NCBI RefSeq assembly: GCF_016735595.1
Contig: NZ_JAERRB010000008.1
Span: 1-64,000 of the forward strand
Direction: 5' to 3'
DNA from: Chryseolinea lacunae
GTDB lineage: Bacteria > Bacteroidota > Bacteroidia > Cytophagales > Cyclobacteriaceae
DNA length: 64,000 nucleotides
The position numbers were made by a program, and so were the translations under genes. The stretch's first letter is position 1. The number at the start of each line of letters is the position of its first letter. Positions 1 to 8,298 of the stretch are shown here, one piece after another. The notes beneath the pieces are model-generated. The model saw only the letters and a list, made by a program, of their open reading frames with translations, had not been told where the DNA came from and ran no database searches.

Positions 1-21
1 AACTGCTCCAGGGCTTTTTTC

Positions 22-462
22 TTGATCTCCTCTAAATTGAATTCCTCTTGCTTTTTCTTTTTCATATTCTGTATCAAAGTTGGTGTTTTTTCACGCTTTG
101 ACACAGTTCACTTTACAGCCTCTAATCTCATGTTGAAGAACAAAAAAAGCATCAACGTTAACATTGCATACAACTTTTTAATGTTTTCCAATCCGGAATT
201 AATGACTGTTAATGTGCGTAATATTAATATCAGCAATGACAACAAAACTATGCTAATAAACGCCTCAATTGACCTTGAGAATGTGTCGATCAACAGAGTG
301 TTAGTCGAAAAATGTGAGCTCGTTAAATTGGTCCTTGTCACCATAAAAGATGATCTAGTTTATGTAGTTTCCCTTCGCAACCTATATGGCCATGGAAGCA
401 ATTCCTCCGAAGATGAAGCACTTACAAAACTTTTTGAATCTTTTAAGGTTGTAACGAAATGA
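22..462 (+). CDS. Hypothetical protein, possibly cut by window edge
   Basis: I do not recognise this protein. The frame is open to the left edge of the window, so the true start may lie outside it. Position 22 is a TTG, and the first in-frame ATG is at 130. The visible part has a Phe-rich hydrophobic stretch near residues 10-23, which could be a signal or membrane segment, then a polar Asn/Val-rich body. Base composition is clearly more AT-rich than in the genes that follow, which hints at a different origin. The next gene is convergent and about 95 bases away. Whether it is a real gene is uncertain. Confidence 0.45.
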   Translation: MISSKLNSSCFFFFIFCIKVGVFSRFDTVHFTASNLMLKNKKSINVNIAYNFLMFSNPELMTVNVRNINISNDNKTMLINASIDLENVSINRVLVEKCELVKLVLVTIKDDLVYVVSLRNLYGHGSNSSEDEALTKLFESFKVVTK

Positions 463-556
463 TATGGTACTACACCCTTCTAACCAAATAACGAAACTCA
501 AAATAGCTGACTCGATCTTCAGACTTCAATGGCACGCACCTTCAGGTCATCTGGCG

Positions 557-1372
557 TTATAATTCAATCAATCCCCACCCATTCCTCACTGCCTCCAACC
601 TCGGAATCAAACACGACTTCCCCTCATCCACCGGCGACACAAACACCTTAATCACATCCCCATGCTTCTTCCCGTTTAACACCAGCAAATCATTGGTCCA
701 CGATTCGGCCAGAATTTTCTGTCCGGAGCTGGTGGTGTATTGGTAGTGAACATCCACCGCGGGGCGCATTCTTTGCTTGGCTCCTCCGCGCCGGGGAGAA
801 ACGGAGATCAATTCGGCATCCACCACTTTTCCATAGCGAAAAAGATCCAGTTCGTGCTTGGCGCGAAAGAAGAGGTATATCAAAAATGAAAGGCCCACAA
901 TCAGAAAAACAGTGATGCCACCATAGATGTATTTCGTAGGCGAACCAAATTGATCAAGCCCTACAATGATCGATTCCTGCCCCAGATACTTCACGTCGAC
1001 TTTATCGCCCACTTTCATGCGGTCTACTTGATCCGGCGCGAGAGTTCTGAATTTTGATTCTGTGTTGCCGTTTTCCGAGGAATAGGTATAGGTAAGAATT
1101 GACGGGTGTTTGTTGTTGATGGCGATGTTGTCTTGTGTTTCGATGTTGGTTAGCGTGGGCGTGGTTTGTTTGCCGTTGGCGTTGATGTTGTCGTAGTCAA
1201 CGTCTTTCGCGCCCATGTCCATGTCTAAGTTGAAGATCGTGAACATAATGATCCATGAAAGAGGAATGAAGGTGAAGACTGTGCCCAGGATAAAAAATAC
1301 GGAGTGGCGTCTAACCACTTCAACCTGGGTGCGGAATGTTACAGGTCTCGCTTGTTGAATCATATTCTGCAA
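557..1372 (-). CDS. DUF3592-like two-TM membrane protein
   Basis: This is a 271-residue predicted inner-membrane protein. Transmembrane segments lie at about residues 26-49 and 149-169. They enclose an extracytoplasmic loop of about 100 residues. After the second segment comes a domain beginning 'YGKVVDAELISVSPRRGG', with a later 'VDVHYQYTTSSGQ' strand pattern, as in DUF3592-type proteins, where a beta-rich domain follows a membrane helix. Function is unknown for the family. It starts 21 bases after the stop of the lipoprotein gene at 1394-2128 on the same strand, so the two are probably co-transcribed. The family call rests on pattern similarity only. Confidence 0.7.
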   Translation of the reverse strand: MQNMIQQARPVTFRTQVEVVRRHSVFFILGTVFTFIPLSWIIMFTIFNLDMDMGAKDVDYDNINANGKQTTPTLTNIETQDNIAINNKHPSILTYTYSSENGNTESKFRTLAPDQVDRMKVGDKVDVKYLGQESIIVGLDQFGSPTKYIYGGITVFLIVGLSFLIYLFFRAKHELDLFRYGKVVDAELISVSPRRGGAKQRMRPAVDVHYQYTTSSGQKILAESWTNDLLVLNGKKHGDVIKVFVSPVDEGKSCLIPRLEAVRNGWGLIEL

Positions 1373-1393
1373 TGTATTCGTTTCGATTTGAAG

Positions 1394-2128
1394 TTAAAAG
1401 GTGTCGCGCACTTGCAGTGGCTTGTAGTTCTTGTAACGCACGTAGCCTTCCTTGTTGGCGGTGTCTCTCCGTATGACGTTTCTCGTTCCGTCCCAGTCAA
1501 TTGTGCTCACCGTAAGTCCCTCAAACAAATCGACACTGGCAAATTCCCGCAGACTATCGCCGCTGATTTTCAGAAACACAGTAGAGGAGCCACCATAAAC
1601 CAGAAAAGCATCGATGCAGTGCAGTGTTTCGTTGTAGAGCAGGTTCGGATACGCATCCGAGTTTTTCATAAGCACCAGGTCGTCTTTTGCTTTGTCGTAT
1701 ATAAACAGCCGTCTCACCTCGTTCGCCCCCCTGGCGGCAACGGCCGAGCGATAGGTCAAGTCATTCAAGCCGTCATTGTTAAAATCCGACAGTTCCGTGT
1801 CGAGCCCCACAATTCCATCTTTCGAAAATTCAAACGCATTCTTCAACGTCCACATGCCGTTTTTTCTGGAATAGAAATGAATGATCACGTAGCAACTATC
1901 GGCCGATCTGTATTTTGATAATTCAATTTTGTTATGCGATTTCATGCCGATCGTCAGACTATCGGCAAAGAACTCTTCCAACACCACGGTGCTTTTCCGA
2001 GCGCTATCCACGGATTCACGTTCTGGAGTATCGACCTTTTCAATCACAGCGGTCAACGGTTTCCGGTTGCTGCACGACAACAGCACGAACAGGGCTACGA
2101 AGAATATTGGTTTCACGATAAGAAACAT
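1394..2128 (-). CDS. Putative lipoprotein with FG-GAP/VCBS-like segment
   Basis: This is a 244-residue protein with a lipoprotein signal peptide: hydrophobic residues 2-18, then lipobox LLSC with Cys19, followed by Ser, Asn and Arg. It is probably an outer-membrane or periplasmic lipoprotein. In the middle, 'LSDFNNDGLNDLTYRS' matches the Asp/Asn-rich calcium-binding loop of FG-GAP/VCBS beta-propeller blades, but only one blade is obvious. No catalytic motif is seen. It is upstream of, and probably in an operon with, the DUF3592-like gene. A role in surface binding or assembly is a guess. Confidence 0.75.
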   Translation of the reverse strand: MFLIVKPIFFVALFVLLSCSNRKPLTAVIEKVDTPERESVDSARKSTVVLEEFFADSLTIGMKSHNKIELSKYRSADSCYVIIHFYSRKNGMWTLKNAFEFSKDGIVGLDTELSDFNNDGLNDLTYRSAVAARGANEVRRLFIYDKAKDDLVLMKNSDAYPNLLYNETLHCIDAFLVYGGSSTVFLKISGDSLREFASVDLFEGLTVSTIDWDGTRNVIRRDTANKEGYVRYKNYKPLQVRDTF

Positions 2129-2716
2129 TTAATATACAGTCAATGGCTGCGTCAATCGGAATATGTGCACCGCCCTCGAAAAACAAACAAAATTTGCGTT
2201 ACAAACGGTCATCAATGCGATAGTCTGTTGTCTCACACCGATGTGCAGTCAACTATGCCGATTGTACCTGACTATGCCGGATTTGCGTGCACGTAGCCTG
2301 AATTGTTTTCATTATCTTTGAATCTAAACTCGAATACCAAAGCACAATTCTTGCAACATAGCATGAGATACCAGCGCACCATAGTTTCCCCGTTCAACTT
2401 TAATTTGGTCTCGTGCAGTCATGCCCAGAACGAATCACGAACACATCCTGGTGCACCTATCCTCCGTTGTGAAACCGTTCTGATTCCGTAGCGGCACCGG
2501 GACCTGGGCAGGGTAAAGGCACATCCTAAGCACAGTTAAAGCACACCCAAAGCACTGTCAAAGGCAACGATAAAAGCTACAATCCCAGTCGCTGCGCTGG
2601 CACGCACATGCGCGTTACGTCGGACGCAGCACACTACGCGTCAGAAACGCATCGCATTGATGCTGTCCATGCATGACCGCATTTTTCCGTACTACAAAAG
2701 AAAACGTAAAAAAAAC
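2129..2716. other. Gene-free stretch with 11-bp phased repeats
   Basis: About 590 bases lie between two lipoprotein genes that both read leftward. I see no credible gene: the short open frames lack homology and codon bias. The one structured part is the 11-bp phased repeat listed separately. The promoter of the 1394-2128 gene is expected at the left end. Confidence 0.5.
2516..2572. repeat. Imperfect 11-bp tandem repeat, AAGCAC units
   Basis: The hexamer AAGCAC starts at 2528, 2539 and 2550, exactly 11 bases apart. Degenerate copies (AAGGCA) flank it at about 2516 and 2561. The spacing is close to one helical turn, so all copies face the same side of the DNA. This could be a protein-binding array or the relic of a slippage event. 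Nothing adjacent decides between these. Confidence 0.55.
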
Positions 2717-3277
2717 TCAGCGCTTGTATTGAAGCTCCGCATCAAAGCGGCCGTGGCGGATGGTGATGGTTTCGGCAGGGCGTTGGGGATTAAAAAGCAC
2801 GCCGTTGAACTCGCCCGAAACAATGCCAAAAAGGGTGTCGTAGTGATTGATCACCAATTCGCCGTGCGACTGGCGGGTGAGCACAAATTCCTTAAAATAT
2901 TTCTCGTCCATGTTCTCCACCCAGATCATTTGTTCGCCCTCCAGCGAATCGAGCGAAAACACACCGGTAGAGGTAATGCCGTTGGCTTCCAGCAAAAATT
3001 GCTGATCGATGCCCAACCGGTTCACGGTGAAGGCGGCACTGATAGACAATGCAAAGGGTTTCTCAGCTTCCTTCTGCAACTGGGCCGTCACAAAATTATC
3101 GTTGCAGCGTGTGCCCACGCACCGGATGCCGTAGTTAGACCACACACAGTCGTTCACCATGAACCCAAGCGTGTTAAGGCCCTCGACCGATTTCTCCGGC
3201 AACACCAGATCGGGTGCTTTGTCGCAGCCAAAACAGCATGCCGCCAACAGAATGAGCAACGCTACTTTTTCACGCAT
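2717..3277 (-). CDS. Putative lipoprotein, unknown function
   Basis: I chose the start at 3277, which gives a standard lipoprotein signal: Arg/Lys at residues 2-4, a hydrophobic core, and lipobox CFGC with Cys18. The frame extends 13 codons further upstream, but that would put a polar tail before the signal. The mature protein is about 170 residues and contains several Cys residues (including 'NDCVWSNYGIRCVGTRC') that could form disulfides. I recognise no family. It stands alone on the minus strand between two non-coding stretches. Confidence 0.7.
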   Translation of the reverse strand: MREKVALLILLAACCFGCDKAPDLVLPEKSVEGLNTLGFMVNDCVWSNYGIRCVGTRCNDNFVTAQLQKEAEKPFALSISAAFTVNRLGIDQQFLLEANGITSTGVFSLDSLEGEQMIWVENMDEKYFKEFVLTRQSHGELVINHYDTLFGIVSGEFNGVLFNPQRPAETITIRHGRFDAELQYKR

Positions 3278-3555
3278 TGTTCCGGATGTTGTTGATTTCA
3301 AACCAAGATATAACATTGCCGCGTAAACATTTATTGTCCTCCCCGAAATTTTATCATCACATATTCAGGGGACGTCAGCACAGATTTTCATTATTGTCAA
3401 CATCACGCCTTTGGCTGCGGGGCATATCTTTTCCCGCCTCATGCAGCTATGCCTCCATAAATCAAGTTTGTCGAGAGTGCCTTTCAAAGCCCCGCAAGTT
3501 TTAACACCTTGGTGCGTTGTCTCCGCTCATCCCAAACCATTGATTGAAGCGTGCC

Positions 3556-3978
3556 ATGAAAACCATCATCACTACCCTATTGTGTTTCGCCGCCCCGGCC
3601 CTGGCGCTGGCCCAAACGTTCACCCGCGAAGAGCTTGTGGGCGCATGGACGTGCAAGGAAGTTTCCTATTCCGAAGCCATCCCGGCCGAAGAAAGCGCCG
3701 CGGTCGAAAAAACAAAACGTGGCCTGGTGCAGTCCCGCTTCGTCTTCCAGCAAAACGGTTTTTTTGTCATGCAGCTACCCGCCAACGCACCCATCGAATT
3801 CAAGGAACTCGAATCCCTCAACAACAAAATGTGGCACATCAAAGCCAAAGAACGCATGGTCTTTGTAGGCTCACTCGACGACGACCTCATGATTCTCAAT
3901 GTAAAAAACGTGAATGGCCTTTTCTATTTTTCTATTCAGGATACACCCCTGGTGTTGCGGATGGAAAAGAATCGATAA
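3556..3978 (+). CDS. Small secreted protein, lipocalin-like
   Basis: The start at ATG 3556 gives a clear Sec signal peptide, with cleavage after ALA near residue 20 before 'QTFTREELVGAW'. A TTG four codons upstream would only add a charged leader. The opening of the mature protein, a threonine/glutamate stretch then 'LVGAWTC', is typical of the small lipocalin-like periplasmic proteins common in Bacteroidota. Later strands (residues 60-140) read like alternating beta strands ending in 'TPLVLRMEK'. No ligand or enzymatic role can be assigned. The length of 140 residues fits such proteins. Confidence 0.7.
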   Translation: MKTIITTLLCFAAPALALAQTFTREELVGAWTCKEVSYSEAIPAEESAAVEKTKRGLVQSRFVFQQNGFFVMQLPANAPIEFKELESLNNKMWHIKAKERMVFVGSLDDDLMILNVKNVNGLFYFSIQDTPLVLRMEKNR

Positions 3979-3990
3979 GCCTCAATCCAA

Positions 3991-4017
3991 GCATAGCCTC
4001 TCTTTAGAGGACTATGC
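3991..4017 (+). terminator. Possible hairpin after the lipocalin-like gene
   Basis: GCATAG-CCTCT pairs across a CTTT loop with AGAGG-A-CTATGC, with a single bulged A. It begins 12 bases after the stop codon at 3978. There is no U-tract behind it, so it may stabilise the transcript end or be a weak terminator. Confidence 0.4.
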
Positions 4018-4195
4018 GCCCCGTTGTTAAAAGACCACAATGCTCAAACACATTTAATACTTCATACCACAATCACAACCCTAACTGAAATCCGGCGACA
4101 GCACTACCCGAATGGGTTATTGATTAGACCGCCGAACATAGGTTGCTTTGTTCACACAAGTTTCACAAAAACGAAACCCTCTAAACAAAGCCCCC

Positions 4196-5026
4196 ATGAA
4201 ACATCCACTGTTGAATGCTGCCGCCATTGTCTTTTTGATGTTGGCCTCCTGCAAAGACGACACCCCTGTGAATCCCACCACCAAAAACGACTTCAAAAGT
4301 TTTATAAAAAACACCGAGTGGGTGGGCACACTGGATGGAAACGGTTATGAATATCGGCTTCCCGTCAGCCTTAAATTTAACGACGACAACACCTTCACAC
4401 TCTATTCTCTTTTTGTGTTTTTCACCGATGGCGTAGAGGAAACACGCGACAGCATCACCGGCCCCATCATCAGCATCGACAGTCTGCCCGACGGCCGCAT
4501 GCACATCGCCACAAACATCAACACCAGCTTCCGTCCCATCACCACCACATCGCTCTACATCACAGACCGCAAAGAGGTGATGGGGCTGTCGTCAGATCCC
4601 AATGAGTTGCCCACATTTCAGGCGGAGCTGTTTCCCGCCGAAGGCATATCGGCCAACGGCGAGTGGACGGGTCCCGCACGAACATCGCCCGGTGCCAACA
4701 ATGCGTATCCCGATCTGAGCACCATCACCTTTCTGGCCAACGAGTCCGTGCCCGTTACCTACTACCGAAGACAAGGACAGCCTGTGCAGTTTGCCAACAC
4801 GCAACTGAGAGTGGTCTATCAACAAAAAGGCGCAAGAGTGTACATGGACGGATACGACGAAAGCCGCAACGGCGGATCGCGAGTCCCTTATTTTGGCGTG
4901 CTCCTTCCCTCGGGCAACAAAATGATGGTGCATTCACGCGATGTCTACGCCCGGCTGCCGCACTATGTCTACACAAACGAACCGTATGGTCCGAACGGCG
5001 TGACTCCTACCATTGTGAGAAATTAA
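4196..5026 (+). CDS. Putative lipoprotein, two-lobed, unknown function
   Basis: The start at ATG 4196 gives a lipoprotein signal with lipobox LASC (Cys19). A TTG 16 codons upstream in frame is rejected because it adds a polar leader. The mature part of about 258 residues begins 'KDDTPVNPTTKNDFKSF' and shows two similar beta-rich halves: 'WVGTLDGNGYEYRLPVSLKF' near residue 45 and 'GEWTGPARTSPG' near residue 155. This suggests an internal duplication. It is probably displayed on the outer membrane. It lies 32 bases before the small membrane protein at 5059, and the two may be co-transcribed. Confidence 0.75.
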   Translation: MKHPLLNAAAIVFLMLASCKDDTPVNPTTKNDFKSFIKNTEWVGTLDGNGYEYRLPVSLKFNDDNTFTLYSLFVFFTDGVEETRDSITGPIISIDSLPDGRMHIATNINTSFRPITTTSLYITDRKEVMGLSSDPNELPTFQAELFPAEGISANGEWTGPARTSPGANNAYPDLSTITFLANESVPVTYYRRQGQPVQFANTQLRVVYQQKGARVYMDGYDESRNGGSRVPYFGVLLPSGNKMMVHSRDVYARLPHYVYTNEPYGPNGVTPTIVRN

Positions 5027-5058
5027 ACTATGAAAACACCGGTGTATCTTTGCCCTCT

Positions 5059-5394
5059 ATGGACTGGAGACTGGAACGCATCAAAATTTTGCACACCGCC
5101 ATCTGGGTCGGATTCAACATCATACTTTTCTACATGCTCTTTGCCGTCATCACCAACCGGATCGACAAGTGGGTTTGGCTGGGCGTGGGTGCTGTGGTGC
5201 TGGAAGGTGTTGTTCTTCTCATCTTCAAACTCACGTGCCCGCTCACGTTGCTGGCCCGCCGGTATTCCGACTCCACGAAAGACAATTTCGACATTTACCT
5301 TCCCAACTGGCTCGCCAAGTATACCAAGGTCATTTACACCAGTCTGTTTGGTATCATCGTGTGTCTGCTCGCCTACAGGCTTCTCACAAATTGA
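5059..5394 (+). CDS. Small three-TM membrane protein
   Basis: This 111-residue protein has three predicted membrane helices, at about residues 12-33, 38-58 and 88-108. Between helices two and three is a cytosolic or periplasmic loop with 'CPLTLLARRYSDST', which resembles the conserved CPLT...R motif of DUF2784-type membrane proteins. The start is the ATG at 5059; the reading frame extends upstream into the preceding gene without plausible protein. It follows the lipoprotein gene by 32 bases in the same direction. Function unknown; the DUF2784 link is tentative. Confidence 0.7.
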   Translation: MDWRLERIKILHTAIWVGFNIILFYMLFAVITNRIDKWVWLGVGAVVLEGVVLLIFKLTCPLTLLARRYSDSTKDNFDIYLPNWLAKYTKVIYTSLFGIIVCLLAYRLLTN

Positions 5395-5492
5395 AGCACG
5401 TAAGTCTGTTCACTTCGGAAGGCTTTCGCAGGATTGCTTTTGATATTAAATTAATCAACGTGATGGTGAGTGTAGTCAGGTCACGCCTTGCC

Positions 5493-6083
5493 TCAATCAC
5501 CATAGTCAATATCCAAACTATGCTTATACAATAACCCGGCAAGATTCAACGCCGAGAATCGTGTGCGTTTCATTTTATTGGCATCTGGGTCGATAGCGAA
5601 ATTTTGCGCTGTTCTGAAATCGGTTTTCTCAAGCTTGGTGTTCTGGAATTTGGTACCAAACAAGTCACACTTTTCAAATACGGCCGACGACAAATCGGCT
5701 TCGGTGAAATCGGTTTCCTTCAACGAACACTCCACAAACTTTGTCTTGCTCAGCTTCGTGCCATAGAATGTAGCATAGTCGAGATAACACTGCACAAATT
5801 CGAATGAGAACATAAATTTGTTGCAGCGCGTAAAATCCATGCCCAGCATTTTGCAGCCGGTGAACGACGCATCTCTGAAGCCCACACCTTCCACCAGGGC
5901 CATCGAAAAGTTGCACTGCTTAAACACGCAGTCCACAAAGTCGTTTCCGCGAAGGTCGCTTTTGGTAAAGTCGCAGTTCACAAACTCGCATTTAATAAAC
6001 TCCCGGTTGTCCAACCGCTTCTCCGCGAAATTCACGTTGGCAAATTGTTTCTTCTGGTGTAGAACGGGCTCTGCGTTGCTCAT
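5493..6083 (-). CDS. Pentapeptide-repeat protein, Qnr/MfpA-like fold
   Basis: This 196-residue protein (start at ATG 6083) is built almost wholly of pentapeptide repeats, A(D/N)LXX-type, from about residue 14 to 170. Examples are 'CEFVNCDFTKSDLRGNDF', 'CNFSMALVEG' and 'KETDFTEADLSSAVFEKCDL'. Such repeats fold into a right-handed quadrilateral beta-helix. Length and repeat style resemble the Qnr/MfpA/McbG group, which mimics DNA and protects gyrase. Chromosomal relatives in Bacteroidota are common and mostly uncharacterised, so resistance cannot be claimed. It ends with a helical tail, as in Qnr dimers. The gene stands alone. Confidence 0.88.
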   Translation of the reverse strand: MSNAEPVLHQKKQFANVNFAEKRLDNREFIKCEFVNCDFTKSDLRGNDFVDCVFKQCNFSMALVEGVGFRDASFTGCKMLGMDFTRCNKFMFSFEFVQCYLDYATFYGTKLSKTKFVECSLKETDFTEADLSSAVFEKCDLFGTKFQNTKLEKTDFRTAQNFAIDPDANKMKRTRFSALNLAGLLYKHSLDIDYGD

Positions 6084-7118
<1,035 letters not shown>

Positions 7119-7212
7119 TGCCGCGATCATCGGCACGGAAAACGCATTCAAAAAAAACTGTTCAACCCGGCGACGCTTGCCGAAACCCATTCAAACAGAA
7201 CAACACAACATC

Positions 7213-7635
7213 ATGAATACCGACACACCAACAACAAATCAACAGCCAACCTTCCCCAAAGGAGACCCCGCCCCGGCCGACTACTTCACCGGCAACGCAT
7301 GGGTGCATCCCCTGGTGCCCAACGACGCAACATTCAATGTGGTGGTGGGCAACGTAGTGTTCGAACGCGGCGCGCGCAACAACTGGCACTTCCATCCCGG
7401 CGGACAAATTCTGATTGTTACCGAGGGCGTGGGTTACTATCAGGAACGCGGCAAGCCCATTGAGATCATCAAAAAAGGCGACGTCATCCGGATCCCTCCA
7501 AACCTCGAACACTGGCACGGCGCATCGGCCGAAAGCGGAATGACCCACATCGCCATGAGCACCAACACGCAACTCGGCGTGGTGACGTGGCTCGACCGAG
7601 TGACCGACAAGGAATACAACAGCTACACAAAATAG
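7213..7635 (+). CDS. Cupin-domain protein, mandelonitrile-lyase-like
   Basis: This single-domain cupin of 140 residues starts at ATG 7213, in preference to a TTG 12 codons upstream. Metal-ligand motif 1 is 'NNWHFHPGGQILIVTEGVGYY' (two His and a following Gln/Glu) and motif 2 is 'IPPNLEHWHGAS' with the third His. The pattern 'PNDATFNVVVGNVVFERGAR' followed by WHFHPGGQ is characteristic of small manganese cupins annotated as (R)-mandelonitrile lyase, or as cupins beside carboxymuconolactone-decarboxylase-like proteins. The true substrate in this organism is unknown. It follows the deleted aldo/keto reductase by 94 bases and was probably in one operon with it. Confidence 0.85.
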   Translation: MNTDTPTTNQQPTFPKGDPAPADYFTGNAWVHPLVPNDATFNVVVGNVVFERGARNNWHFHPGGQILIVTEGVGYYQERGKPIEIIKKGDVIRIPPNLEHWHGASAESGMTHIAMSTNTQLGVVTWLDRVTDKEYNSYTK

Positions 7636-7650
7636 TTAGCTCTTGAACCG

Positions 7651-7986
7651 CTATTGAAAGAAACTGAAAGGCTGTCCTTTATGGCGATTGCCTACGGCGG
7701 TGAGCCGAAGCACAAACGTGTTGCGCTGCACGCGCGATGGAATAAGGCGGATAAAGCCCCGGGCTTCAAGGTCAAGCTTCACATGATAGACCAGCCAGGG
7801 CACGTCTGCATACATCGACAGCATCTTTTCGGCCAGAGCAATGAGTGTTCCCAGCGTCACATCATCGCCGTCTTTGATCTGGCGCAGAATAAAATTGGCG
7901 ACTGCGGTATAGGCCTCCTTTTCGATTTTCACACCCTTGCTTTTGCGCGGATGCCGCGTCTCGATCAGCTCGTTGTTCACTTCCAT
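7651..7986 (-). CDS. DUF6958-like small protein
   Basis: The likely protein starts at ATG 7986 (111 residues) with 'MEVNNELIETRHPRKSKGVK'. The frame is open 67 codons further upstream, but that part has no conservation-like pattern. The core 'RHPRKSKGVKIEKEAYTAV' and the later 'DVPWLVYHVKLDLEARGFI' match what I know of DUF6958: a His-Pro-rich opening, a Gly-Val-x-Ile-x-Lys motif and the VKLDLEARG motif. Members look like small helical, possibly winged-helix, proteins of unknown role. The gene converges on the cupin gene, with 15 bases between stops. Confidence 0.72.
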   Translation of the reverse strand: MEVNNELIETRHPRKSKGVKIEKEAYTAVANFILRQIKDGDDVTLGTLIALAEKMLSMYADVPWLVYHVKLDLEARGFIRLIPSRVQRNTFVLRLTAVGNRHKGQPFSFFQ

Positions 7987-8239
7987 CAGCAATATTCCAT
8001 TTATTAAACTCACTACTTCCAATCTGGTGGCTACGTTGGGGGGGCTCCAATGATTGTGTAATATCGACACGTGGTCATTACGGCGAAATGCGCCCGATAG
8101 GATATTAGATGGATCGTTTGAAGATTTCGACAGACGCCCGTTTTCCGCAAAGAAAAACCGCGCGCAAAGGGCAAATGGATCGATCAACCGCCACGCATCA
8201 CCATTTTGCCAACGATCGCTACCGTGAAAAAGACGACAT

Positions 8240-8273
8240 AAAAAAAGAACGTGACCTCTGTCGTGCCACGTTC
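8240..8273 (-). terminator. Intrinsic terminator of the Kelch protein gene
   Basis: Read on the minus strand, GAACGTG (8273-8267) pairs with CACGTTC (8253-8247) and is followed directly by a run of seven T. It lies 26 bases after the stop of the 8299-11778 gene. This is a textbook rho-independent terminator layout. Confidence 0.75.
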
Positions 8274-8298
8274 CTTTGCTAATCGGTGTAGCGGTTCG

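Noticed and set aside
1304-1918. A 204-codon plus-strand frame over two minus-strand genes
   Set aside because: Antisense to a lipoprotein with a clear lipobox and FG-GAP segment; no motif of its own.
5493-6083. Calling the pentapeptide-repeat protein a quinolone-resistance Qnr gene
   Set aside because: The fold is shared but chromosomal Bacteroidota relatives have no proven gyrase role; a resistance name would be overreach.
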